Positions 12,282 through 25,399 of a DNA stretch of 64,000 bases are shown one piece after another; positions within the stretch are counted from its first letter, which is position 1, and each line of letters opens with the position of its first letter. Source of the DNA: Cruorifilaria tuberocauda (taxonomy: Eukaryota > Nematoda > Chromadorea > Rhabditida > Onchocercidae); contig JABVXU010000136.1 of assembly GCA_013365365.1 (NCBI GenBank), forward strand, positions 62,001 through 126,000, in the 5' to 3' direction. The notes below the pieces were generated by a model. That model saw nothing but the letters and a program-made list of their open reading frames with translations, ran no database searches and was not told where the DNA came from. Both the position numbers and the translations under genes were made by a program.

Positions 12282-13457
12282 ATGTTGAGGTCAAGATGGT
12301 TATCGATGGGTCAGTTGCGGACGTTTGCATCTAATTACAGCAATCGTGAAGTATTAACCGATTATCATTACACTCCTTTCAGTAAGTTCGGTTCTTCAGT
12401 TCTTTCAAAGCACTCATCGGTTTTGAATATATTTTATAGTCCAGAATTCGATTTGCTTACAACTTATTCCATGAAAAGTAATTTGTTTCGAGTTATTGTA
12501 GCTCTGTTCACATTTCAATTTGTTTCATAAACGTCTTTTATTCTGTCGGCAACGGATGAAGGATGAAATAAAGTAGTGAATAATGGAATCTAAAATTCAA
12601 ATTTTGGCTTCAGATGATGACGATCAAGGACCAAGGACGAGTATCTCGCGTTTAAATGATGAAATGCAGCAATGTCAACAAATTGGTATTGGAAGTATCA
12701 GTAAGTACGGTTTTCGTCTGTACGACGGTCAGTTCCTGTATGGTCCAATTGCAATTTTTCCGAAAACCGTGCTATCATGGCGTGTTTTTACACCAGATGA
12801 TATCACTTCCGAATCGGTGCAGTTCTTTACGATGCTTGAGCCAAAGTTGGATGTATTGGTAGTTGGGCCAGGAGATCGTCAACATGTCGATATTGTTCGA
12901 CGACGCATTGCTCCTTTTTTATCCAAACATAAAATTGGACTCGAAATCATGCATTCAGTAAGTCATTCTGTACAGATCTTTTCTGATACTTTCATATGAA
13001 TCAAACACAATTCTTTTTGTAGATTTGATAAAATAATTTTTCATCATTTTTAATCTCGAATTTATATGTCATCTATCATTATTTCATTGATAATAGATAT
13101 TTTTTCGAAGGAATCATTAATTGAGTGGACACGAGTTTAATTATCCGAAAGCTTAAGTTTTAGGAAGAAGCAGCAATGTTATTCAACATGCTAAATGTTG
13201 AATATCGATGTGTGGCTGCAGCACTTTATCCGCCGGATAATTTATTGGTAACGACAGATGACCAAGTACGCCTAATGAATATGTACGGTAGACAACTGGA
13301 TGATGGTATCAATATAATCAGTGATATCGATGATAAGTTGAAATTGGCAAAGAAAGCGATGCGAAAATATTTACCAGAGAACGAAGCAAAGAAAATGGAT
13401 GATTTGAAAACTTCGAGATTTTTAATGCCGGGCGAAAACGATGATGAAATAAAATAA
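12282..13457 (+). CDS. NDUFAF3: NADH dehydrogenase complex I assembly factor 3
   Basis: Mitochondrial factor for early assembly of complex I, a small DUF498-type protein. Exons: 12282-12381, 12614-12957, 13164-13457; 245 codons. The N terminus MLRSRWLSMGQLRTFASNYS is basic with Ser/Leu, as in a mitochondrial presequence. The core follows the family: GFRLYDGQFLYGPIAIFPKT, LSWRVFTPDDITSESVQFF, LLEPKLD-like MLEPKLDVLVVGPGDR, then KIGLEIMHS joined to EEAAMLFNMLNVEYRCVAAALYPP. The C-terminal tail after the fold is acidic and basic (..KKMDDLKTSRFLMPGENDDEIK) and longer than in human. The exon 2 acceptor was chosen at 12613 because upstream sequence has an in-frame TGA and phase 1 is needed. Confidence 0.9.
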
Positions 13458-14667
13458 TAATTTTGCTAGTAAGGATTCGTGAAAAAATAGACTAACGGAG
13501 TAAGGAGTTCAGTATAACATGTCTGCTTGCAATTTGGCAACTACATGAGAAGGATGCTGCGTAATATTCCTATTTTTCCTGATTTATCACATCCATCGCA
13601 TGAGTATTTTTTGCAATTTGGATATGATAAAAAATTATAGTATATTGTTTTTCTGGAGTAATCATGTAGAAAATATCTTTTTTCTTTTCGTTACAATCAG
13701 CTGGAGCTTCGCGTGCGACTTTTTTGCATAACGTTTAATACATTTGGGTAAATATCGTTGTATTCGAAGAATTGTGTGATTCTAAACTTTTTATTTTTAT
13801 TTTTTGTCTGTAATGATTATGATTAGTAATAAGATCAGTAAATATTTTAGCTGTAACTGTCTAAACAACCGTTTTATAAAATAGTAAAACAGAAAAATTA
13901 TTACTTTTTATGCTATTATTAAAGGATATTCGTTACCGAATTCATTCTTGTGTAGCAGTTTGATGGCGCAGTAGGAACAGAAGGTTTAATTTTGATGTTT
14001 TGTAAAGCAATGAACGAGTATAATAAGATGTAATTTTGTGGTTCATCTATACAGTTTCTTGTCTTGGTACAATGAAGGACAAAAGATTTAGATATAAATC
14101 TCAGTGAAGCGGGCAAACGGGTAGGGTAAAATGTGTTGTACGATAAAACACTGTAAAAATGAATAAAATGTATTTAGAAGTTTTTGGCTTATTTAATGTT
14201 TTCAAAAGGTAGTTATCAATACCTTGTTTTTCTTTGGACTTGTGATGAAATGATATTAAAATGGTAACCAAAAATTGATCTGATTTCGTCTTAGTTTTTA
14301 TCCTCACTGTTATAACCTGGTCATAAAAGAACTAAGAGAAAATCATAGATAAGATTTTATATTTATGGTAATATTTCATCAATAGCTTAGTGATCTGAAT
14401 TTTTTCTTCCTTAAGGAAAAAATATAAATGTCAGTCATCGTTTATTCCAATCATTACTTTTTTTAAATCGGATTACCGATTATAATGAAATTAATAAAAG
14501 TTTAGGATGAAAAGGGTTTTTGTGTTCGTACAAAAGGAAATGTGAGGACTCGAATAGTATTTTTATCTCGTTTCTAGTGATTGTTTGATCATTTGATCCT
14601 CTTCAGAAAACGTCCAGTTAAATTATGCAAAAAATAAACAGAAGTTTGATTTTGATTTTAGCAGCGG
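13458..14667. other. Intergenic, NDUFAF3 to PRMT9
   Basis: About 1.2 kb of AT-rich DNA with no recognisable coding exon on either strand. An AATAAA-like string overlaps the NDUFAF3 stop. The acceptor TTGATTTTAG ends at 14661, six bases before the PRMT9 ATG. Confidence 0.5.
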
Positions 14668-17600
14668 ATGAGATTGGCTCTGTGGGAAGCACGGCATGCA
14701 GCCGCGCTGAAGAATTACGATGCTGCGGCTCGATCTTATATGGCATTATTCAATGATCTTGAGCTAGAAGATCGACGGAAATATCTGGACGAATTTGTTT
14801 CTGTATTGGAAGAGATGGGTTCGGAAGATGGAGGCGGTGATTATTCTAGACAAATTATGTTGCTACTTCAAAGTCGTGTTCTATTCCCCCATGAAGCTGT
14901 TGTATTAAATGCATCAGCCAAATTCTTCTTTGCTGTTGGTAAGTAAGCTTCATTATTTACTTAAAATTTAATTTTTCAGAGAAATTGTCTTCAATTCTTT
15001 AGACTTTCTTTATGATAAGGCTGTGAAATATGAAGCAAATATTGTCTTATGCTGGATTATTAGGTTGAAATTGGACAAAATATAATTCAAGTCACAAAGT
15101 GTAACTGATGGCAATGATGATGTGAAGAATTATCTCGAATTCATCATATAGGAAGTTCGAACTTTTTTAGTCTAAGATTATGTGTCCTTTTCCTTTTCCA
15201 ATTTCACTAAATTCTTAGTTATCGATTTTTTACGATATAAATATATGTGTAATCAACTTCAACTGCATTCCATTATCCGATTTAGGGCGTCTGTTGGAAG
15301 CTTTTGATTTTGCTCAAAAAGCAGTCAATGGAAGCGAAGGTATACCACATGTTTATGCTCTTGTAAACTTGGAAAATATTAAATCAAATATGTAAGTCAT
15401 TTGGAGAAATATTCTTGATTTTTTATTAATATTTGTGATTTCTCTGCTTCAAAAGTAGTTCCAGTAGTTCTGTGACTGTATCTTGCTTTTAATATGATTG
15501 CAAACGAAGTCAATTCTTTACAATGGACTCAGAGACCTATGAATGGTTCTATTTAATTACTAACTGTTGAGTGTTAGTTCGCGGATTTATCTCTCAAAGT
15601 CATTTGCGATTTCTGGTCACTCGTCATATCGTATGATGGATAGCACTGATAATTCTTTTGCAGTAACATTCATAGCTTTTAGATTTTTCAGTTCAAGTTT
15701 GAATGAAACTTGCGCTAAATGAGGTATAATTTTGATTATTAATCATTTTCAGTATGGACCAATGGCACTGGGCAATGTTGAATGACACTAAGCGTAATGC
15801 TGCTTATGCGACTGCTATAGAACTTGTAGCTAACTGGAGACCAGAAAGCCGTGTTCTCGATATTGGTACGGGCACTGGTTTGCTCACATCAATTGCACGC
15901 AGGTTTTCATTTCCAAAACATAACAGCCATTAGTCTATTCAATTACTTTGTTTACGAGTTTAAAAAAAAATCACGTATTTATACTGGTTGCAGTTTTCAA
16001 TCATAATGCAGTTTGTAGTTTGCACTCCGTTTAATCTATTTTTAGCTCAATCAGAGATTTTAAGATTACGATATCTGAGTTTCTGGATTAAATGTTTATA
16101 TCTCAGATCTATATACGAACTACATAATTAAGTAGATTTAGAGTGAAATTCTTGTAAGCAATTTTTTATCCTACTTTTTGGATTTAATGATTGCAAAAGA
16201 ACAGCATTTTTCTAAATGGTTGAATTAAAGGCACTTCAAAAGTGATGTGTATTGTTGTGAAATTGATCTGAATATGTGTGACATTGCTGAAAAGGTACTG
16301 AATGAGGCGGTGATCCGCAAGCATTCTTCGGATGTTATGATCGAGGATATTGGCTCTGAAAAGGTTGTTGCATTTGGTGAAGAAATTTTGTAGGTTCAGA
16401 TATTTTAAGAAGTTATGCAATAAATTTATTAGTTAACGATTTCAATGATGATTGCAAGTAGATAGTTTTCCTTGAGGAAACTGCGGTTGTTAGGTTACTC
16501 CATTTGATTCCAAGTTGTTCATCATAGATTTATTAGTTTAATTTTGCATAAAGAGATTATTCTTTCTAAAGGTAGATGTAATAATTACCGAGACGATGGA
16601 CTGCGGCTTATTGGGAGAAGGTATTGCATGCTCGCTCTATGATGTACAAACACGAATCTTGTCATCGTCACCAGTTATTGTTCCAAGATGTGTAAGCTTT
16701 TTTGTTCGAATTTTTTTCCAATATTCGCAAATCGCTGAATGAAATGATATATTTAATCAAGTCTTTTAGGCAACAGTATATGCATGTATCATCGAAAGTC
16801 CAGCAATAATGGATGAACATATCACAGTTTTCTGTGGGTGTCGTTTTGCTTCCGACAGCGTCACGTTTTCGTACGGTATGTTTTTATTTCCTACTTCTGT
16901 TAAATTATTTCTTAGATAATTTCGTGTAATTTTTACTTCGTGCATAATATAAATTGTTATATGTTTTTGTTTCAATTTCGGACTGCTTTTCTTATTCGTC
17001 AAAAATTGCTGTAATCATTTTGCAGCTTAGCTTGAGCAATTTTTCAATTTGTTATAGACCCTCAGAGAAGATCAGAGGAACTGGAGCCATACTGGTGTTG
17101 TTCAGCAACTGAAATTCGTGGAGGGTACAAAGTCTTGAGTAAAACCGTTGAAATATTTACGGTGAATTTTGACAGTTGTGCAGAGCTGGAAAAAATTGTT
17201 AACGATGGTACCACAGACCTGCGAATGGCCCCCATAGTACGTGATGGTACGGCACACTGCATCATGACCTGGTTCAGGTTTGTTAGATTCTTTTAGTACG
17301 TTGGATGTACAGTACAAATATTTTCTACTATCGAATCTCATAAAATATTTCTTTCAATCGAAATTATAATTACAACTTCTTTGAGCAGTGCTGAGGAAGA
17401 AAGAAGAAAGGTGAAAAGAAAGCGTGTCTAACTTACTAAAAAGAAAGGAATATTATTTGTTTGGATAAATTTTAAGTTAGCACATAAATTTCCAATTGTT
17501 AGTTGTACTTTCTATCCATTATCATTAGCCTACCATGAATGATAAAATTTTCATTGTTGAGTAAGATTTAAAATTTTTTAAGCTGCGTTTTGTTTCCTGG

Positions 17601-19743
17601 TGCACCAATTCTTGATACAAGTCCGGAAACAGCCGGCTGTTGGCAGCAAGCGTTATACCCATTACCAAAACCGATAACTTTGCATCGAGGTGCCATCTGT
17701 ACATTGAAGATTATATGCTTCAAGGATAGATTGCTCTGCGCTATTCAAGATATTGTTATTCCGGAAGATCCTGAAGTTAGTGGAAATGCAGAGCAATCAT
17801 GTAGTAGTAATAATGATAACGGCGCATCACTGAAGGAGATTAATGTGGGACAAGGATCAAAGGTTGACAAAGATGAAGGTTCTGTATTGCCATCGAAACG
17901 TACCAAGCATGACAGCGAGGCAACTGCCAATATGATAATTAATTATAAGAATTATGCATCTACAGATTCTGTTATTGTCCTACCCAATAACGATTTTTTA
18001 CTGATGAACGACAAACAGTTGATACATTTTTTCGAGTGCAGTTTGGCTGATATTCAACGGCGAGAAGGAATGTCGAATCAGGATCGGGATATCTATATCC
18101 TTGATATAACTAATTTGGCTGCAGTGTCGATAGCTGTAGTCAATGCGTTTCCGAAAATGCAGTTTAGTTGTTATAATAATGACGCCCATAAACTGGTCCA
18201 TCTTTTTTCGTCTTACATCCACAATTTTGGCGCATTTCCAGATAATCAAGGCCAGTTTCTTTTTATAGAGGAGTAGCAATAAAGTGAACAAAATTTCTTG
18301 GTAGTTTATTTTGTTTTCTGTATGCTTATTGTTTCAAAACAAGGTACTGAGTAAAAGGACAATATTTTTCTTGTCAAATTTGATAATCTGATAAGCTTCT
18401 TCTAAAAATACTAAACATGTGCATAGCACCCAACTTTATGTCATTGCACTTACATGTACGCTAGAAATTAAACCGCTAAGTTTTGCTGATTTCTTACTTA
18501 CAGATGTTAAAAATAAAAGAGAAATATTGGAAATCGGTATGTCACTTTTGTTTACTTTAGAAACTGTTAATATTGTTTTCGGTATTTTTTTCAGATTCTC
18601 TCTTGACAGATGGGAACATGACTGAGAACGGCTGCCCACTGATATCATCGAAACCACCTCGCACTTATTTTGAGGTAATTTACTTTGAAAGAAAGTTGTC
18701 CTGTTTTACGGTTCATAAATCATCGCTTCACTATGCATTTCATTCAGGACGCTGAATGCGCAGATGCACTAATATGCTGGCCAGTTAGTTCGCATGGGTT
18801 TCTTTTGGAAACAGTGCTAAATCGTGTACTTAGTTTCCGCCTTTCTAATCAACAAGCTCAAATAATTCCATCGAAGGTTTTGGTTATGGGTCAGATTGTG
18901 AGCTGCCCTGATATTGTGAAACGATCCAAACCATGTCCTTCAGCATATCAAGGAGTTGACCTCTCAGCAATCAGTGATCTCGCTATTTCATTTTATTATG
19001 ACATTGAGGTATTGATATCGAAAAAACTTCAAGTTGCTCATTTCTGATCATAAATTTTGCCACTTCTAATTCCTATTAATTTATTAAAATTTAGTGTGCA
19101 CTTTTGAAATATGACTACATTAATTGTTGATATCATTGTCTTTCCAGTTTAAATGCACTCTGATTGATTTCAGCTTTCCGTTTTAAAGCACGAAGTATTT
19201 TCTAATCCATTTGAACTTATGGCCATCCGATTTGATAAGGTTCAATTTCTACTTTTTTCATATGTGTTTTATCTATACATAATTACAATGATTGTAATAG
19301 TTCTAGGCAGTTTTATTATTTGTAAAATTTATTGGTTCTTTGTAGATGATGTTTTATTTTATTTTAGTATTTATTAGCATATAACAGGAACTTAAATTCC
19401 TGAGTGTCAGCTTAAGTCATAAATCATATTTGTCGGTTTTTGTTTCTTCGACATCTGTTATTGTTTGCAGCCAATGCCAGTAAATCGATCGGAAATGCCG
19501 GAATTTATTTGCCTTACCGAAGTAAAGTCGGAAGCCATTATCAATGCAGATGGTGTAGCCGAAGGTTTACTGTTCTGGTTTGTTGTTGAAAGTGGCAAAC
19601 ACTTGTACAATACTTGCTGTTCCAATACTTTCACTCGGTGTGCCTTATATTTATTTGATGAAGGCCGTAAGGTATCGAAAAATGATCTTATCTCCATCAA
19701 ATCATCTAATTATCATGGTAATTTGGCCTTTGAGTTGGTGTAA
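14668..19743 (+). CDS. PRMT9: Protein arginine N-methyltransferase 9
   Basis: Class I SAM-dependent arginine methyltransferase; the mammalian enzyme symmetrically dimethylates splicing factor SF3B2. Exons: 14668-14938, 15286-15391, 15753-15902, 16231-16363, 16572-16691, 16770-16875, 17058-17277, 17583-18272, 18481-18536, 18595-18674, 18748-19008, 19174-19239, 19471-19743; 843 codons (human 845). Seen: N-terminal TPR-like helices (ALWEARHAAALKNYDAAARSY..), MDQWHWAMLNDTKRNAAY, SAM motif I VLDIGTGTGLL, CCEID, double-E loop TETMDCGLLGEG, VPRCATVYACIIESP, then a degenerate second methyltransferase domain (YILDITNLAAVSIA..; ICWPVSSHGFLLETVL). Downstream of an acceptor at 14661. The exon 8/9 junction is ambiguous: donor 18273 with acceptor 18480 preserves frame, but GTTTCT at 18254 could also be used. 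AATAAA at 19835. Confidence 0.92.
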
Positions 19744-21452
19744 CATGATGAAGATATTTTGCGATATTTACAGCTTTGAATCATTTTGATATTACAACAG
19801 ATTTTGGTAACTTTCAAAATTTTACCTTTCTTGTAATAAAGATTTCCAACTTTCATAATCACTGAAAAATTAATGATATGATTATGAAATTCGAGTTTAG
19901 ATACGTATTCGTTTATTTAATAGCTTTGATTAGATATTTAGTGTCATGTATTACTGTTGTTATAGAATGTAATTTTTTCTTCCATATTACGAGTAGTTCA
20001 AGGAATTGTTGTAGTCTATGGAAATTTAGTAGCACTTTATCAGTCTAAAACTAAGCACGAAAACTAAGTTATGGTTAACTGTAGCACAATATCAAATTCT
20101 CATAGATGCATAATTAATGTGGCCGATATTGGCTATCATTCTCAACTAACTAGCTAATTTGTAGACTCTTTATGCATATATTTTATGTGCATTGAAAAAT
20201 TTTCGATTCCAGAAAATTTAAAAGAAATGATTAAAAAATTAGATTAGATTTAAAAGCTTTAAAGATTAATATTAGATGATGCAAATTTGCAGAATAAATT
20301 GCTTTTTAATCATTATGAAATATTGAAGTTTTTTCTGCTTCCTAACGAAAGATCTCGCGGCAGTGTTTTGCACTTCGATGATAATGTTCATATCTTTCTA
20401 TGTTTTTCAGTTTTCTTACACTTAATTAAAAGGTATGGCGAGAATTATCGAAGTAATATATCGTTCTTTTCTGTTGAAATAAAAATGATCGGAAAAATTT
20501 TGATGATTTGGCATTTAGCGAATTTTGGTTTTGAAAGAAAAACACAACAAAGAATATTTTATTGTCGAAAGCAAATTATTTTCTTTGTTTTGAATTATTT
20601 GTTCGTAATAACTGTAAAGCGCAGTTATGTATATGAAAACATTGGTTTTTTTCTAGTAAGTACATTTGAATAAAAATTCGGTCTTTTATTATTGCACTTG
20701 AAATGAATTTGATTGAAAGAAGGAGACTCAGTGAATCTGAAGAAAACTGATACAATTTTCTTATAGATCGAAAAAAAGAGATAGATTATTAAGAGTACGA
20801 AAGATATGGTAAATAACTTTACGCTTTTACGCGGTAAGCATATTCGCGTGCTTATTTCTTTAGTATTGCCTCATCATTTATTAATTAGTTTTGCAATACT
20901 TGAAATAGACTTAGATGAAACGTTTTGGTATATCGAAATGTTCATTTGTCACCTCTTTCCTGATCTTTACAATTAATTTTTTTTTTGGTTTCGGTTTAGA
21001 TATAATCTGGATGCTTTTTCAGATCCATTCAGAAATAGCACTAAATGAAATTCATCTAGGAATGCTTCTGTTTCGTTTCACGCATTTAATATCTTTAGAT
21101 TGCTCAAACATCTGACAGAGGTATTTATTCATGATATAACTTGATACAATAATTCAATTTGTGAGGATTAATCAAGAATGCATTAGCTTCCGCTGTTTTA
21201 TTCATATTTCTGCTTATGTTGGCTAGCAGAGATCATCCAGTTTTCGTTAGATATCGATAATTCTCAACACGTAGTTCCGCGACTAATACGATTTGAGTTT
21301 TTGAAACAACTCCCAGGCCATATTTTACTGCTAAATATATTATCTCTGTAACATCATTAGACAAGTATCACTTGATAGCTTTGATTAGATTATTTATGAT
21401 GGTTGAAAAATGTTATAAATTTTAAAACATTAATCTATTCAATTTAAAATTT
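19744..21452. other. Intergenic between the convergent PRMT9 and four-helix membrane protein genes
   Basis: AT-rich, with the PRMT9 poly(A) signal at 19835-19840. A 128-codon open frame at 20287-20673 lacks an ATG start, family similarity and flanking exons and is not annotated. No other structure seen. Confidence 0.5.
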
Positions 21453-24179
21453 TTAATACTTTTTCAACATATTTTCATCTTGTCCGATCATAATGGAAAC
21501 AATTTGTGATGATTGATCGCTGTTCGTCTGACGTCTTAGAAATCGTTTGAAATTCATCAAAACATTCAACTGCCATAAATTGAATGATCCAAAAGCTGTC
21601 GTTAAAATGATTATTGCTGCGCATTGTACAAAATACGATGTCGTTTTCTGCGTATGAAGCGCTGCAAGTGAATCGCGTACAATGAGATCCAAATGTAAGT
21701 TTATCAGCTTAATTTATTGGCATTTACAATCTCTGATATTTCTTTTCATTAAAATGACATTTTCTAAACGAAATGTTCATAGTTTTAGAAAAGCTGAAAA
21801 TTTCGTTTTCGAAAAAGAAATTAAGTGATCTGATATAATTTCTCTATCATTGATTACTAAAATAAAATTGAATTAGTTTCTTGCAACTGCTGAAATGATT
21901 CTATTAGTCTAATAAGGGATATGTATGGTATTTGTATTTTTTTTTGTTCTGAAACCATAAAATCAGACATGAGATCAATGGCTTAACGCATAGCATCTGT
22001 TCTACTTATTAACTATCTTTGATTTCCATAAATTTAGATTTTAAATTATGGTTTTAGCATTTAGATTCTTGAAACGTAAGTCAATCAGTTTTGTTATATT
22101 AAGTAAACCGCATTCTTTTTCCCCATTTTAGTTTCTCAAAATCGTTCGTATCTGTAAAATAGAAGTAGTTAGGTTAAAGTCAAGAAATTGAAACTATTAT
22201 TAAACAGTAAACTGTTAGTAATTTTAAGTCATGTTATTTAGCAACTGTGGAATTTTCGGAAATCACAATCATTTAGATAATTTAGGAACTACTAACAAAC
22301 GCGTTCTTTTTTTGTTATTTCAAAAAATCAAATTCAAAAACTTACTGTCGAACATCCAATTTAGAACCATAATAATATAATTTGGTTTGAAAATAAAGAA
22401 ATACATGAAGAAAAGGTCGAAATATAGCGTAAGAATTACATGAAACCACTGCAAATATACTGTAAATTAAAATTCGTCATGCTAAAACGAATGAATTATG
22501 GGTCAACCAGCAGCACATTTCAGTCAAACTGTATTTATCTAACGTAATTTCAAAAGGATATCACTCATAAATCATTCGCTAAATTATTCATTATACTTAT
22601 TTATTAACTACTTGATTATTATTCATTGAATTTCTGACATTAAATCAATTGGAATCAAGATATTGAACAATAAAATAACTTCGACCTTTTGTATAACTAT
22701 ATTTTGAATACCTTACTTAAAATCTAATCGTATTTTTACATTGTAGTAATAAATGTGGTACTGCTATTTTTGGGATTAAATGGAACTGATACAAATGAAG
22801 TTGTGTAGTGATTACAGAATCAACTAATAATAAATTTGATAATAATCTTTTATATGCCGCTATCACTGTTGCAGTTGTATCATTCATTGCTGATTCTTAT
22901 CATATTTATGATCATTGAACATAAGTGCATTATAAGTAACCACTTTATAGTGCAAACTAGTTCAAAGGAATGCTAAAAACAATATGCATTGCTAGGATGA
23001 TCGCTTTGTTTGCGTTTTTATTAGGAATAAGAACAAGAAGTGAAAAACTTATTGAACTTTTCGAAATTTATTACTATTACTTCTTCCAACCATCATGCGA
23101 TTTATCATTGATCTTATCTTTCATGGATGGAATCGCCCATCAAAAATTCATCCCAAAATTGTTTAGTTGACATAAATAAGAAAATTTCTCACAATCAAAA
23201 TTCATTTTAAATTATTTGAGCATGATTTTATAATATTTCGGAATTAGAAATATACTTTTTGAGGATTAAAAAAGGTATGGAATTGGATGGAATTCTCTAC
23301 CAAGTTGTTACTATACTTGTTAGAATTTTTTCAAGAATAAAGAGGTAATTATATTATCGTTCTTATTTATAGATTAAGCAATTGTAAGGTAAAATCTAAA
23401 TTTTTTCCACACATGTCAAACAAATAAGCAAATGAAGAAATACTAAGTCAGCAGGCAGATAAACAAGTAAGAGCAAATAATGTAAATAAAAGATATAGAA
23501 CAAAATAAAAAAGATTCAAATTACATGAATCGTTTGATTTATAGTTATTTTGCGGATTACATCCATCAAATATCTTTTCGCACTATCATTTTTAGTATTT
23601 CTGATTATTGCTCTCAGCTACTTAAATAAAACAACAATAGAACTCACCGAAATACCGATAATTGGCCAGAGATAAAAATGATTTCCTCGTAATATGCCAT
23701 AAAGAGTTGCTGAGATCACTGTTATGGGAATTATTATAGTTAATACGGCTGACCGAAAATAAGTGACAATCAGTACAGAAATAGCTGACGTCGAAAGCAA
23801 TCCGATTATTACAATCAATTTGATACTATTCTGTAAATTCATTTTCGACGCATTAATGATTTAACATTCGAAGGACTATTAAAAATTGATAAAATTTTTC
23901 AATCAGAATTGATAAAGGTGGGATTAGAGGCACTAGGCACCATTGTTATGAGTATCATCATGAATATCTGTTCAGGTTAATCTAATCAATGATAATTCGC
24001 AGTTTATCTTATGAAAAATAAAATTATTCCATCAATTTATTAAATACTTCTAAAAAATTATGAAAAAAGAAAAAACTCACAAGCAAAGTGAAAAAGCCAA
24101 TCATAGTATTTAAACTAATCATACAGTCATTACTGATTGCATCACTGACCGATTTCTCAGATCGTGTTTTATTTTCCAT
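21453..24179 (-). CDS. Unassigned four-helix membrane protein, about 178 aa
   Basis: Exons (transcript order): 24179-24081, 23830-23648, 21707-21453; all junctions phase 0. Acceptor at 24198 sits 18 bases before the ATG. The N terminus is short and polar (MENKTRSEKSVSDAISNDCM). Predicted helices: MISLNTMIGFFTLL running into SIKLIVIIGLLSTSAI; VLIVTYFRSAVLTIIIPITVISATLYGIL; YLWPIIGISLINLHLDLIV after the loop RGNHF; and SYFVQCAAIIILTTAFGSFNLWQL. The tail is hydrophilic (KRFLRRQTNSDQSS..). The HFYLWPIIGIS motif and layout recall small tetraspan families of nematodes and insects, but I cannot name one. Intron 2 is about 1.9 kb and could hide another exon. The acceptor of exon 3 is an AAG. Confidence 0.6.
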
Positions 24180-24612
24180 TTTGAATTTAGAGAATTGCTG
24201 GATTTAAAATGATTTAATTTCCCATTAGATCATAGCAAATGAAGCGAGGAATGAAATAATAATAATAATTGAAATCGATATTTTGAGAGATGTTGTTTCC
24301 ACAAAACTTATTTAAAAAAGAAAATTCCCATTAATTAGTGTTTATTAAATAATTTTTTTCGTTGAATCTGCTATTTTCTTTGATCATGATACTAATTTAA
24401 AAAAAACTTATACCATTCTCGCCTATAGGGATTTTCGAGAGTAAAATTGTAAAGGTAGATGTTTTTCTGAAAGTGGTACTACTAAAAATAATAATAAAGC
24501 TGTAATCAGTCCCTTTTATCTCTCTTTGCATTAATATTGTAATACTATACTTTTGATTTTTCTAGTCTTCTAATCAGATTCCAGCGAGTTTTTACAGAAC
24601 ACAGCGCACTCC

Positions 24613-25399
24613 ATGCTATCTGAATTGGAAAGCTTTTCAGAGATGGAGTTCTATGAAAAAATTGAAAAGTTATTTTCAAAGGTTTCAATGTATTTTACAA
24701 TAATAACATACTATTAATATTTCTCTCCTAGCATTAATATATTGGATTATTCATAAAATTAAAATTTTTTGATTTTAGAATTAGAATTTGCTTTAGTGTA
24801 GTTAAATTGTAAATTGGAGTGACAGTTACGCCTTTTGCCAGTTCAAAAACTAGCTGCCCAATCGTTATAAAATACGCATTTCAGGTACTTCTCTCACATT
24901 TCATGTTTAAATCTGTTCTATCCAGAAGTATTGAAAGTGACCTTATAATGGTAGATTTATTTATTAGCAAAATGAGCAGTAATTGGAAGGAAAGAGAAAG
25001 AAATTAAAGTAATGGTCAAGTATTATCAATTTTTCCATTTACTAAAGCGACTTTTCGAAAACGAATTATTCATAGGATATAATAATAAGTGTGATTGAAT
25101 TTTGTATTCTATAAAAATTTTTTCCAGTATGAATATAAAATAGAATATGTTGCCGACGTCGGCGCAAGAGGGCTGTGAGGAACAGATTTACAAGAATGAG
25201 CCGTTTATCAGACAATTAACTGCAAATGCGTGAGACAGGTTTCATAGCTTTCCGCATATTACTAACTGGTTGTCATATTTGGAACAATAGTTGGCGCTGT
25301 TGTCTGGAGAAGTGATAAGAAAAGGGGTCTCTGAAGAAGGAATGGAAACTGCAAATGCTGCAATTGTTGTCTTAAACATTGTGGGTGGGGTTAACTTTT
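24613..25399 (+). CDS. Possible small gene(s), weakly supported
   Basis: Acceptor TTTTTACAG at 24597 is followed by ATG 24613 and MLSELESFSEMEFYEKIEK..; donor after 24681. A phase-compatible piece starts at 24885 (VLLSHFMFKSVLSRSIESDL..) and could end at TAA 25007 or splice after ATG 24950 to 25127 (YEYKIEYVADVGARGL, stop). In another frame ATG 25148 begins MLPTSAQEGCEEQIYKN.. up to TGA, and 25292-25398 reads LALLSGEVIRKGVSEEGMET.., faintly like the helical core of MOZART1-type proteins but one residue out of register. These pieces do not join into one clean model. It may be one small gene with unresolved splicing or chance. Confidence 0.2.

Noticed and set aside
13448..13453. AATAAA overlapping the NDUFAF3 stop codon as poly(A) signal
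   Set aside because: Cleavage is normally 10-30 bases downstream, which would leave almost no 3' UTR; it may arise from the Lys/Ile-stop codons alone.
17062..17341. Two open frames on - opposite PRMT9 exon 7
   Set aside because: Antisense shadows of a conserved coding exon.
20287..20673. 128-codon open frame downstream of PRMT9 on +
   Set aside because: No ATG at its start, composition of Phe/Ile/Lys/Tyr typical of translated AT-rich non-coding DNA, no family motif and no neighbouring exons in phase.
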